A stretch of 5,379 nt of DNA from Flavisolibacter sp. (GTDB lineage: Bacteria; Bacteroidota; Bacteroidia; Chitinophagales; Chitinophagaceae), in NCBI GenBank assembly GCA_013695175.1, contig JACDAZ010000467.1, forward strand, positions 1 to 5,379, given 5' to 3'. Of the stretch, positions 1 through 5,379 are shown one piece after another. A model generated the notes under the pieces. The model did not search any database, had not been told where the DNA came from, and saw nothing but the letters and a program-made list of their open reading frames with translations. Numbering within the stretch: position 1 is the first letter of the stretch; each line of letters starts with the position of its first letter. Made by a program: the position numbers and the translations under genes.

Positions 1-206
1 TTGCAAAAGTTGCCATTCCTAATAAGGGAACAGGCAATGCAATTAATCCTCCGGCCCCGGAAGATCTGCAAATACCACCAAAACAACTTCTCGATGAAAA
101 AGCAGAAACTTATTTAAGAGAAGCAGGAAATATAGAAGATATGCCTGATGAAAAAGATTGGAAAGAAGCCAATCAAATCATTGAAGAATCTAATGAAAAT
201 AGTTAG
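1..206 (+). CDS. C-terminal end of an unrecognised protein (5' end outside window)
   Basis: The frame beginning at base 3 is open to a TAG at 204-206 and gives 67 residues. No start codon is needed inside the window, so this is the tail of a gene that begins upstream. The segment opens AKVAIPNKGTGNAINPP, is rich in proline early (PPAPEDLQIPPK), and then becomes a charged, probably helical and acidic tail (YLREAGNIEDMPDEKDWKEA) ending ESNENS. There is no membrane segment and no metal-binding or nucleotide-binding motif in this part. I do not recognise the family. The gene converges on the DUF885 gene with only 7 bases between the stop codons and no hairpin terminator in the gap, so transcription of each gene probably runs into the other's 3' end. 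That the frame is coding is well supported by its codon pattern and its tight abutment to the next gene. The function is unknown. Confidence 0.7.
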   Translation, partial: AKVAIPNKGTGNAINPPAPEDLQIPPKQLLDEKAETYLREAGNIEDMPDEKDWKEANQIIEESNENS

Positions 207-213
207 CTTAAAT

Positions 214-1989
214 CTACTGCTGCGTTGCAGCCCATGCGTTCATTTTTCTTTCCAGCAATTCCAGTGGCATAGGACCGTCTTTTAGAATTTCATGATGAAA
301 GGCTGCCAGGTTAAACTTAGTTCCTAATTGAATACTGTATTTTTCTCTTAGTCTTTGAATATGCATGGATCCTGTTTTATAAGCAAGAGCCTGCCCGGGA
401 ATCACCATATATCTTTCTATTTCGGGTACAGCGGTAGTTTCAGGAATAGCACTGTTATCCATCATATATTTAATAGCCTGTTCCCTTGTCCATCCTTTAC
501 TATGCAAACCCGGATCAACAACCAATCTTATGGCCCGGTGAATTTCATCACCCAAAGCATTCATATACTGGTAGGGATCTGTATATATTCCCAATTCTTT
601 ACCCAGACTTTCAGTATACAAACCCCAGCCTTCGCTGTATGCTGTAAAACCACTGTAACGCCTAAACGAAGGCAAGGCTTCATTTTCACGTTGTAACATT
701 ACCTGGTAATGATGCCCGGGAATGGCTTCATGTATAAACAAGCTTTCCCTTACTTTCATTTTTGTAGGATCCAGTATAGGCAAGTAAAAAATACCTGGAC
801 GGCTGCCATCAGCAAGACCTGCATTGTATTGAGCCGCTGCGGATGCAGCACGAAATTCTTCTGTTTGTCGAACCTCGAAACCTGTTTTTGGAGTTTGTAA
901 AAACATTTTTTGAAGGTTGGGAGCAATACGCTCTTCAATGGCACGATATGCATTTAATACTTCTTCAGCAGTTTTATATGGAAAGAATTTAGGATCGGTT
1001 CGCATATGTGTGAAAAACTCAGACAATGTGCCTGTAAAATCAACACTGTTTTTTACATTTTCCATTTCGGCTTGTATTCGTTTTACTTCTGCCAATCCTG
1101 TATTATAAATTTCATCAGGACTTTGATCAGTTGTAGTATGCAGTTTGGTTAAATACAGATACCATTCACTGCCACCCGGTAAAGCTCCAATACCACTTGA
1201 TGATCGTGATGCGGGCAAATATTCGTTCCTTAAAAAATCAGCCAGTCTTCTGTATGATGGAACAATTTCATTATTAATTAAATGAACAAATGAATTTGTG
1301 AATCTTGTTTTTTCATCTGTTGTAAATGTTGCAGGATATAAATTTACCGGTCCATAAAACACACTTTGATTAACATCACTTATAATAAAGCGTTCCATTT
1401 GCGGAATCATTTTTTCTACAACCGCCCGGGGCAGTACCCATCTTTCTGCTATTCCTTTTCTAAAATAAGTTATAGCACTATCAACCCACACCGGAAAAGC
1501 ACCTGCACGTTGAATCCAGTTTTCATAATCCTGGGTATTTTTAAAAGGTTGCACTACCGTGCCACTCCCATATTGTGCTAATTGCAAGGGTGTTCCGGTA
1601 AATTGTGTAAAGGGAGACCTGTTGTCTTTATGCTGTAAGCCCTGCAGTGAAACTCCTAATCGCCACTGCAGAATATCATAACTGAGCTTATCATTCTCAT
1701 TTAAATTTTCTCTGTTGAATGCTCCTAACCTGCTTTGATAAGTTCTATAAAAATTAGCTAATTCTGCACGGTATGAATCAGTAAACTCTATAGGTAAAAC
1801 ATGATTATACCTTGTATCGCCGATACTGGTAGCATTAAAAGGATTGAATTTTAGCGACTCATTATGATACTGCTCCAACAGAGTATTAAATGCTGGATTA
1901 GGAGCAGTATGGGTTTGAATTCTTGTTGGAGGTGTACAAGAAATAACCAGGCAGGTAAATAATGTGATAACTATTTTCATGTAATTCAT
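214..1989 (-). CDS. DUF885 family lipoprotein, predicted zinc metallopeptidase
   Basis: This is a complete 591-residue protein, a normal length for the DUF885 (COG4805) family. The N-terminus is a lipoprotein signal: Lys5, a hydrophobic run IVITLFTCLVIS, then Cys18 in a VIS-C lipobox. The mature protein is therefore probably lipid-anchored and faces the periplasm or the cell surface. The predicted zinc site is HEAIPGHH at residues 420-427 (bases 709-732), followed by YSEGWGLYTE at 451-460, which is expected to supply a further acidic ligand. The C-terminal FHHEILKDGPMPLELLERKM (about 564-583) is typical of the family. Members are regarded as carboxypeptidase-like or dipeptidase-like metallopeptidases with a mostly helical fold, but the substrate cannot be read from sequence. 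Met1 (1989) and Met4 (1980) are both possible starts. The only purine-rich stretch, AAAAG, abuts Met1, so Met4 is a serious alternative. The gene looks monocistronic, with a promoter candidate at 2033-2040. No inactivating change is visible, and all the metal-site residues are present. Confidence 0.93.
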   Translation of the reverse strand: MNYMKIVITLFTCLVISCTPPTRIQTHTAPNPAFNTLLEQYHNESLKFNPFNATSIGDTRYNHVLPIEFTDSYRAELANFYRTYQSRLGAFNRENLNENDKLSYDILQWRLGVSLQGLQHKDNRSPFTQFTGTPLQLAQYGSGTVVQPFKNTQDYENWIQRAGAFPVWVDSAITYFRKGIAERWVLPRAVVEKMIPQMERFIISDVNQSVFYGPVNLYPATFTTDEKTRFTNSFVHLINNEIVPSYRRLADFLRNEYLPASRSSSGIGALPGGSEWYLYLTKLHTTTDQSPDEIYNTGLAEVKRIQAEMENVKNSVDFTGTLSEFFTHMRTDPKFFPYKTAEEVLNAYRAIEERIAPNLQKMFLQTPKTGFEVRQTEEFRAASAAAQYNAGLADGSRPGIFYLPILDPTKMKVRESLFIHEAIPGHHYQVMLQRENEALPSFRRYSGFTAYSEGWGLYTESLGKELGIYTDPYQYMNALGDEIHRAIRLVVDPGLHSKGWTREQAIKYMMDNSAIPETTAVPEIERYMVIPGQALAYKTGSMHIQRLREKYSIQLGTKFNLAAFHHEILKDGPMPLELLERKMNAWAATQQ

Positions 1990-2032
1990 CTTTTGCTACG
2001 TGTAATTTAAGTAAAAGCCATAATAGTTAGTT

Positions 2033-2040
2033 CAAACATA
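2033..2040 (-). promoter_or_regulatory. Bacteroidota-type -7 promoter element for the DUF885 gene
   Basis: On the minus strand these bases read TATGTTTG, a perfect match to the Bacteroidota -7 consensus TAnnTTTG. Initiation 5-7 bases downstream would leave a leader of about 35-40 nt before the ATG at 1989, which is a sensible distance. I do not find a clean TTTG -33 element 17-23 bases further upstream, only an A/T-rich stretch, so the call rests on one element and its position. Confidence 0.42.
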
Positions 2041-2120
2041 TTTGCAGGTGAAAAGTAATAAAATGGGTAAATAGTAAGACATCATTAACGAGGCATAGCA
2101 AACCAAGGGTAATTGCTACT

Positions 2121-2144
2121 TAAACTTGATACAAACCAAGTTTA
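2121..2144. repeat. Small inverted repeat (8-bp stem, 8-nt loop)
   Basis: TAAACTTG (2121-2128) and CAAGTTTA (2137-2144) are perfect reverse complements around the loop ATACAAAC. The stem is AT-rich with only two G-C pairs and has no T-run, so it is a poor terminator. It lies 3 bases before the larger dyad at 2148-2196. Together the two may form one structured or protein-binding region between the DUF885 promoter and the pseudogene. Function is unknown. Confidence 0.5.
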
Positions 2145-2147
2145 TAA

Positions 2148-2196
2148 AATTACACAAAATGTATTACGCAAAATGTGTAACGCATTTTGTGTAATT
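2148..2196. repeat. 49-bp nested dyad with four TTAC(A/G)C / GTGTAA half-sites
   Basis: The outer arms AATTACACAAAATG (2148-2161) and CATTTTGTGTAATT (2183-2196) are perfect 14-base reverse complements. The 21-base spacer repeats the same theme. TTACGC (2164-2169) faces GTGTAA (2175-2180), with one G-T mismatch in an otherwise matching pair, and both pairs share the same centre at base 2172. Of the 24 symmetric positions, 20 are Watson-Crick pairs and one is G-T. Within each arm the half-sites are spaced by 14 bases (2150 to 2164, and 2175 to 2189). This could be a regulator's operator with two nested dyads, the end of a small mobile or REP-like element, or a cruciform. There is no T-tract beyond a short ACTTT, so it is not an obvious terminator. 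It sits about 15 bases before the recognisable homology of the ATPase pseudogene begins. Confidence 0.75.
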
Positions 2197-2209
2197 ACTT
2201 TATGTCTAA

Positions 2210-2818
2210 TATAGTCAACCCCTTTCCCGTAAACTAAAAAATGCAAGGTTCATCTTTAGCGGCAGTAGTAAACATTTCCTCACAGAAATGTTCATGAACA
2301 AAAACAGACCTTTCTTTGGAAGCACACAGTTAATGGAACTTACTGCAATTGACAATAAAGAATATCTTGCTTTTATTGAAAACCATTCCAATAACAACAA
2401 AAGGAAAGATTCCGTGGAAGCACTTGAATTTATCAGCGATTGGACTCGTTTGCACACTTATTATACACAGGTGGTTTGTAATAAAACGTTTGCAACAGGT
2501 TTGAAAACTATTGAGATTGCTGATATAAAAAACATTTGTACAACCCTTTTAAAAGAACAGGAAACTATTTTCTTTCAATATAGAAATTTGTTAACAGCAG
2601 CCCAGTGGCAATTACTGACTGCGGTTGCCAAAGAAGAAAAACTGTATAAGCCCGGTGCAAGAGATTTATAAGTACTTAAGGGTTAGGAACGCCATCCAAC
2701 GTTCAAAGAAGTTTAGATTCCTTACTTACCAAACAAATGATTTACCGTGAGGAAACAGCATAAGTAAGGTATTATACGGTATAATGTTTTTCTTGCAAGG
2801 TAGTTGCAAACGCTTTGA
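2210..2818 (+). pseudogene. Decayed, 5'-truncated PF01637-type ATP-binding protein (AAA/STAND-like ATPase)
   Basis: The frame open from 2210 to 2671 contains FIFSGSSKHFLTEMF just before the first ATG (2288). It continues NRPFFGSTQLMELTAID, then FISDWTRLHTYYTQVVCNK, then LLKEQETIFFQYRNLLTAAQW. These resemble the C-terminal half of the Bacteroidota ATP-binding proteins related to PF01637 (COG1672). The N-terminal half with the P-loop and Walker B is absent, because a TAA at 2207-2209 closes the frame. The protein frame stops at 2669-2671, but homology continues in the +1-shifted frame: LGTPSNVQRSLDSLLTKQMI and YREETA (2683-2760), then RYYTV. A second shift near 2783 returns to the first frame with VFLAR, stop, LQTL and a final TGA (2816-2818). 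The lesions are a 1-base loss near 2666, TAA at 2677 and 2761, a 2-base loss near 2783 (expected YDVF), and TAG at 2801 where a Trp is expected. The shifts sum to 3. The middle piece from 2288 could still be translated as 127 residues, but it lacks any nucleotide-binding site. The family assignment is from memory of its conserved sequence; the disruptions are directly visible. Confidence 0.8.
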
Positions 2819-3130
2819 TTGTTAATATAGGATGTAACTACAGCAAAAGTGAAGTTTGTTTGACCCACAGGCAGGCAAAACAACACCCTTATACAAACAG
2901 TTGGCATGCTACACCTGGTTAAAGAACTTAGCTATAGCAAAAGCCGAAAGCATCATTTCTATATAAAAAGACCCCATAATACGAAACCAACACCAGATGG
3001 GTTGCCTTAGAAATATATTTTTTTGTATTAAACTAGAACTACCTTTCAGTAGCTTTTGTTCCCTTTTTAAACTCATTAAGATTATATCCTGATGAGGAAC
3101 CGTAGTTCCTTCACTTTTAAAATTACGGTT
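2819..3130. other. Non-coding stretch between the ATPase pseudogene and the CHRD gene
   Basis: I find no gene here. Short open frames on either strand lack start signals and recognisable motifs. The region contains a loose direct repeat, CTACAGCAAAAGTGAA (2838-2853) and CTATAGCAAAAGCCGAA (2932-2948), and the 8-base palindrome GCTATAGC (2931-2938). The last 130 bases are AT-rich and should hold the promoter of the CHRD gene. TACCTTTC at 3040-3047 and TAGCTTTTG at 3050-3058 each resemble the TAnnTTTG element with one defect. A TTTG at 3022-3025 could serve as a -33 element, but neither spacing is ideal, so no promoter is called. The leader hairpin at 3095-3110 is listed separately. Confidence 0.5.
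3095..3110 (+). promoter_or_regulatory. Leader hairpin upstream of the CHRD gene
   Basis: AGGAAC (3095-3100) and GTTCCT (3105-3110) form a perfect 6-bp stem with the tetraloop CGTA, ending 20 bases before the preferred start codon at 3131. If translation starts at 3131, this is a 5' leader structure. It could affect mRNA stability, or hide the AGGA sequence, which is too far upstream to act as a ribosome site. If the in-frame ATG at 3092 were used, the hairpin would be inside the coding sequence. There is no known riboswitch resemblance. Confidence 0.35.
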
Positions 3131-4969
3131 ATGAACAAACGTTACCTTCCAACTTTCTTTTTATCATTTTTATTTATTGGTATTCTATCCTTTAATGCAA
3201 ATGCAAAAATTTATCCTTTTCACAATCAATTCAGTGGCAGCCAGGAGGTGCCACCCAACGCTTCAGCTGCAGCGGGTACTATTGTAGGAACTTATAATGA
3301 TGTTACAAATACAATCACATACACCATTATTTTTTCAGGGTTATCAGCGCCTGTAACAGCAGCACACTTTCATTCACCTGCGCCGAATGGTGTAAATGCC
3401 GGAGTAGTTTTTGCACACACGGGCTTTCCCACTGGTGTCATGTCCGGTACTTATTCAGGATCACATGTACTTACCGATGTGCAGGAAATGCAGCTTCTCA
3501 GTGGTTTGTGGTATTCTAATATTCATACATCAGCATTCCCTGGTGGCGAGATAAGAGCTCAAATAACATTTGCCGATCCAGCAACTGTATCTCCATTCAT
3601 AAATGTTTATAGTGGCAACCAGGAAGTGCCGCCAAATAATTCAACAGCCACAGGTGTAATAATTGGTTCTTACAATCATACAACAAATACTATTTCTTAT
3701 ACCATCATATTTTCAGGATTATCAGCTCCTACAACAGCAGCACATCTTCATGCTCCTGCCCCTCCGGGTGTTAATGTAGGAGTAGTTTTTGGACATCCCG
3801 GTTTTCCGGTTGGCGTAACAGCAGGTACCGCTTCAGGATCTCATGTACTTACAGATGTGCAGGAGATGCAATTACTCAGTGGATTGTGGTATTCAAACAT
3901 ACATACGTCATTATTTCCAGGAGGCGAATTAAGAACTCAAATTATAATTGGGAATCCTGCAACCACATCTCCATTTATAAATACTTACAGTGGAATGCAG
4001 GAAGTGCCACCGAATGGTTCAACAGCAACAGGTACTATTGTTGGCACATACAATCATACAACAAACGCTCTTTACTATTCTATTATTTTTGATGGATTAT
4101 CAGCTCCAACTACAGCTGCCCACTTTCATGGACCTGCAGCACCTGGTACGAATGCCCCTGTTACTATTGCACATCATGGATTTCCTGTTGGCGTTACTTC
4201 AGGTTTTTATTCCAATGTTCATATATTAACCGAGGCGCAGGAAGCCCAGCTTATAAATGGATTATGGTATTCTAATATTCATACACAAATGTTCCCGGGT
4301 GGAGAAATAAGAGCACAGATTTTATTATCAGATATTATTCCTCCTGTTATTTCAGGTCTTTCAGTTTCAGCAACTGAACTTTGGCCGCCAAATAATAAAA
4401 TGCGCAATGTAACTGTTAGTTATTCAAGTACTGATAATTTTCCCGGAGCTGTAACTTGTAATTTATCCGTATCCAGCAATGAACCTGTTACATCAAAAAC
4501 AGATAAGTCATCACCTGACTGGGTTGTTGTGAATAACAACATGGTACAATTAAGAGCAGAAAGAGCCGGAAGCGGCAGTGGCAGAATTTATACTATAACG
4601 GTTACATGCACAGACCTTCAAGGCAATAGTAGTAGCTCGTCAACAACCGTGGAAGTAAAACATGATCAATCAGGAAAGGTGAGAGGTCAACCTGCATTAA
4701 ATGATTTGAATGAAAATTCCCGATTAGGTATTGCAGTATATCCAAACCCTGCACGTCATTCATTTACCATACAAATACAGGATAATGATTTAAATGGAAA
4801 AACAGATTTAAGATTATTTGATATTGCTGGTAAATTAATTGAGAGCAGGAATAATATATCTTCTAATCAAAACTTACAAATTGGAAATAATCTTAAAGCA
4901 GGAGTTTATATTCTTGAATTAAGACAAGCATCACAGGTAAAACAATTCAGGTTAGTAAAAAGTGAATGA
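3131..4969 (+). CDS. Secreted triple-CHRD-domain protein with Ig-like domain and T9SS type A sorting domain
   Basis: Counting from Met at 3131, this is a 612-residue modular surface protein. Residues 1-25 form a Sec signal peptide (MNKRYLP, a Phe/Leu-rich core, cleavage after ANA). Three tandem CHRD domains follow (about 28-145, 154-271 and 280-398). Each has QEVPPN (38, 164, 290), a His-x-His pair (79/81, 205/207, 331/333) and WYSNIHT then FPGGE. Residues about 404-512 form an Ig-like domain with the typical ELWPPNNKM (416-424) and LRAERAGSGSGR (474-485), plus Cys443 and Cys493, which could pair. Residues about 533-612 are a T9SS sorting domain: YPNP at 537-540, LFDIAGK, KAGVYILEL and a basic end. 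The protein should cross the inner membrane by Sec and the outer membrane by T9SS, then be released or anchored at the surface. CHRD domains are named from chordin; their bacterial role is unknown. An in-frame ATG at 3092 would add 13 residues, but these push the signal peptide inward, so 3131 is preferred. Neither start has a good ribosome site. The gene stands alone and ends at the terminator at 4986-5018. Confidence 0.93.
   Translation: MNKRYLPTFFLSFLFIGILSFNANAKIYPFHNQFSGSQEVPPNASAAAGTIVGTYNDVTNTITYTIIFSGLSAPVTAAHFHSPAPNGVNAGVVFAHTGFPTGVMSGTYSGSHVLTDVQEMQLLSGLWYSNIHTSAFPGGEIRAQITFADPATVSPFINVYSGNQEVPPNNSTATGVIIGSYNHTTNTISYTIIFSGLSAPTTAAHLHAPAPPGVNVGVVFGHPGFPVGVTAGTASGSHVLTDVQEMQLLSGLWYSNIHTSLFPGGELRTQIIIGNPATTSPFINTYSGMQEVPPNGSTATGTIVGTYNHTTNALYYSIIFDGLSAPTTAAHFHGPAAPGTNAPVTIAHHGFPVGVTSGFYSNVHILTEAQEAQLINGLWYSNIHTQMFPGGEIRAQILLSDIIPPVISGLSVSATELWPPNNKMRNVTVSYSSTDNFPGAVTCNLSVSSNEPVTSKTDKSSPDWVVVNNNMVQLRAERAGSGSGRIYTITVTCTDLQGNSSSSSTTVEVKHDQSGKVRGQPALNDLNENSRLGIAVYPNPARHSFTIQIQDNDLNGKTDLRLFDIAGKLIESRNNISSNQNLQIGNNLKAGVYILELRQASQVKQFRLVKSE
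3212..4336 (+). repeat. Three tandem 378-bp coding repeats (CHRD units)
   Basis: The units begin near 3212, 3590 and 3968, and equivalent residues recur at exactly 126-codon spacing with no insertion or deletion. Units 1 and 2 share an identical 25-residue block (GSHVLTDVQEMQ through SNIHTS), yet 10 of those 25 codons differ synonymously. Unit 3 is more diverged there (NVHILTEAQEAQ). The duplication is therefore old and held by selection on the protein, rather than recent or homogenised by gene conversion. Confidence 0.9.
4831..4897 (+). repeat. Copy 1 of an exact 67-bp direct repeat (inside the T9SS domain coding sequence)
   Basis: Bases 4831-4897, starting TAAATTAATTGAGAGCAGG and ending GGAAATAATCTTAAA, are identical and in the same orientation to 5313-5379, an offset of 482 bases. 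This copy is in its natural place: it encodes KLIESRNN through IGNNLK of the sorting domain, with normal sequence on both sides. The base before the repeat differs between copies (G here, A in the other). Confidence 0.95.
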
Positions 4970-4985
4970 TAAGGATTTCACATAA

Positions 4986-5018
4986 AAAAAGCGCATGCAG
5001 TTTTTGCATGCGCTTTTT
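4986..5018. terminator. Bidirectional intrinsic terminator between the convergent CHRD and M48 genes
   Basis: A 9-bp stem GCGCATGCA (4991-4999) / TGCATGCGC (5005-5013) encloses the loop GTTTT. It is flanked by AAAAA on the left and TTTTT on the right, which extend the pairing to 14 bp. Read on either strand, the hairpin is followed by a run of T. It begins 16 bases after the CHRD stop codon and lies 14 bases past the M48 stop on the other strand, so it can end both transcripts. Confidence 0.92.
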
Positions 5019-5032
5019 AGTAATACTATATT

Positions 5033-5314
5033 TTATTGTGCTATAACTTTAATTAAAGTTCCCTGGCTTAAACGTTCTGTCAAAGTCATTCCATTTAAAA
5101 TAGCCAGCTCCTGTAACTTGTTTTGTGGCGTGTTATAACCACGAAGTGCCTGTTCCAGCGTTGTTGCCTGGTTAACTGTTCTGATACGAACACGATCAGG
5201 TTTCTTATTAATTTTTGCCTGGTCAGTTAATTCTCTGAATGCCTGCATAGTTCCTAAAAAGGTTCTTTCATAAGAAGCAAAATCTGCAGGACCTGCCACA
5301 CCAATCATATGATA
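5033..5314 (-). CDS. C-terminal fragment of an M48-family metalloprotease (5' part lost at repeat junction)
   Basis: Reading leftward from about 5314, the frame gives Y-H-MIGVAGPADFASYERTF and ends GTLIKVIAQ with TAA at 5035-5033. This resembles the C-terminal domain of BepA/YfgC-like M48 proteases of the bacterial envelope: an IGVAGP strand, FRELTD, RIRTVNQATTLEQALR, and a LysM-like end, LAILNGMTLTERLSQGTLIK. The catalytic HExxH domain would lie further upstream on the minus strand and is not in the window. The ATG at 5308-5306 should not be taken as a true start. His and Tyr codons just before it fit the family, which implies the gene originally ran on. From 5313 outward the sequence is instead a copy of 4831-4897, and an in-frame TAG appears at 5347-5345. 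Either the assembly is chimeric here and the real gene is intact, or the gene is truly interrupted. The family call is from remembered conserved sequence. The gene ends at the shared terminator. Confidence 0.78.
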   Translation of the reverse strand, partial: YHMIGVAGPADFASYERTFLGTMQAFRELTDQAKINKKPDRVRIRTVNQATTLEQALRGYNTPQNKLQELAILNGMTLTERLSQGTLIKVIAQ

Positions 5315-5379
5315 AATTAATTGAGAGCAGGAATAATATATCTTCTAATCAAAACTTACAAATTGGAAATAATCTTAAA
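5313..5379. repeat. Copy 2 of the 67-bp direct repeat, at the window edge and replacing M48 coding sequence
   Basis: All 67 bases match 4831-4897 exactly, and the match runs to the last base of the window, so the true length of the duplicated piece is unknown. Homology to the M48 protease ends where the repeat starts. This pattern suits a mis-joined contig end better than a biological insertion. Confidence 0.95.

Noticed and set aside
355..696. Plus-strand open frame of 113 codons opposite the DUF885 gene
   Set aside because: It is antisense to the conserved zinc-peptidase coding sequence, has no recognisable domain, and is expected by chance opposite a long gene.
2148..2196. Intrinsic terminator for the DUF885 region
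   Set aside because: No T-run of useful length follows the stem on either strand, and it lies upstream of the DUF885 promoter rather than after a gene.
2215..2457. Minus-strand 80-codon frame across the ATPase relic
   Set aside because: The plus strand of the same bases matches a known ATPase family, and the minus translation has no family-like features.
2288..2671. A functional 127-residue protein of its own
   Set aside because: Family-like sequence continues on both sides of this frame, so it is the middle of a broken gene. It has no P-loop or other catalytic motif.
2683..2706. Integron attC-like site (GTTAGG and CCAACGTT)
   Set aside because: The bases are explained as codons of the ATPase relic, and no paired attC core with the right spacing is present.
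2722..2907. Minus-strand 61-codon frame
   Set aside because: It overlaps the plus-strand relic sequence LLTKQMI and VFLAR and has no ribosome site or domain.
3886..4229. Two overlapping plus-strand open frames inside the CHRD gene
   Set aside because: They are in the wrong frame within the third CHRD repeat, with low-complexity translations produced by the repeat's codon pattern.
3212..4336. CRISPR-like or mobile repeat
   Set aside because: The repeats are 378-bp protein-coding domains in one continuous frame, without short repeats and unique spacers.
1..5379. A small circular replicon, suggested by a repeat at the window edge
   Set aside because: The edge repeat matches an internal site (4831-4897), not the start of the window, so the ends do not join.

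Overview
The window looks like chromosomal DNA of a Bacteroidota bacterium, probably a Chitinophagaceae/Sphingobacteriia-type lineage. The evidence is the AT-rich composition, a surface protein with a C-terminal type IX secretion (T9SS) sorting domain, a Bacteroidota-type TAnnTTTG promoter element, weak Shine-Dalgarno signals, and a decayed ATPase of a family common in this phylum. The genus-level guess is inference.

Layout, left to right. (1) The 3' end of an unrecognised plus-strand gene (to 206). (2) A complete minus-strand gene (1989-214) for a DUF885-family lipoprotein, a predicted zinc peptidase with HEAIPGHH and YSEGW motifs. It converges on gene 1 with a 7-bp gap. (3) An intergenic stretch (1990-2209) holding the DUF885 promoter, a small hairpin and a striking 49-bp dyad of four TTAC(A/G)C/GTGTAA half-sites. 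(4) A pseudogene (2210-2818): the C-terminal half of a PF01637-type ATP-binding protein, broken by two frameshifts and three in-frame stops. Its downstream part can still be read by shifting frame. (5) A 312-bp non-coding stretch leading to (6) a large secreted protein (3131-4969): signal peptide, three tandem CHRD domains at exactly 126-residue spacing, an Ig-like domain and a T9SS sorting domain. (7) A strong bidirectional terminator (4986-5018), shared with (8) the minus-strand C-terminal end of an M48-family metalloprotease.

The right edge is abnormal. The last 67 bases (5313-5379) are an exact direct copy of 4831-4897, which lies inside the sorting-domain coding sequence of gene 6. The copy cuts the M48 gene at a conserved position. 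This is most economically an assembly or chimera artefact at a contig end, though a real local duplication is not excluded.

The genes do not form an operon or an evident shared pathway. The common theme is the cell envelope: a lipoprotein peptidase, a T9SS-exported surface protein and a probable envelope M48 protease. I see no CRISPR array, tRNA, rRNA, intact mobile element or convincing new multi-gene system. The observations most worth checking are the 67-bp edge repeat, the nested 49-bp dyad at the pseudogene breakpoint, and the reconstructable ATPase pseudogene.
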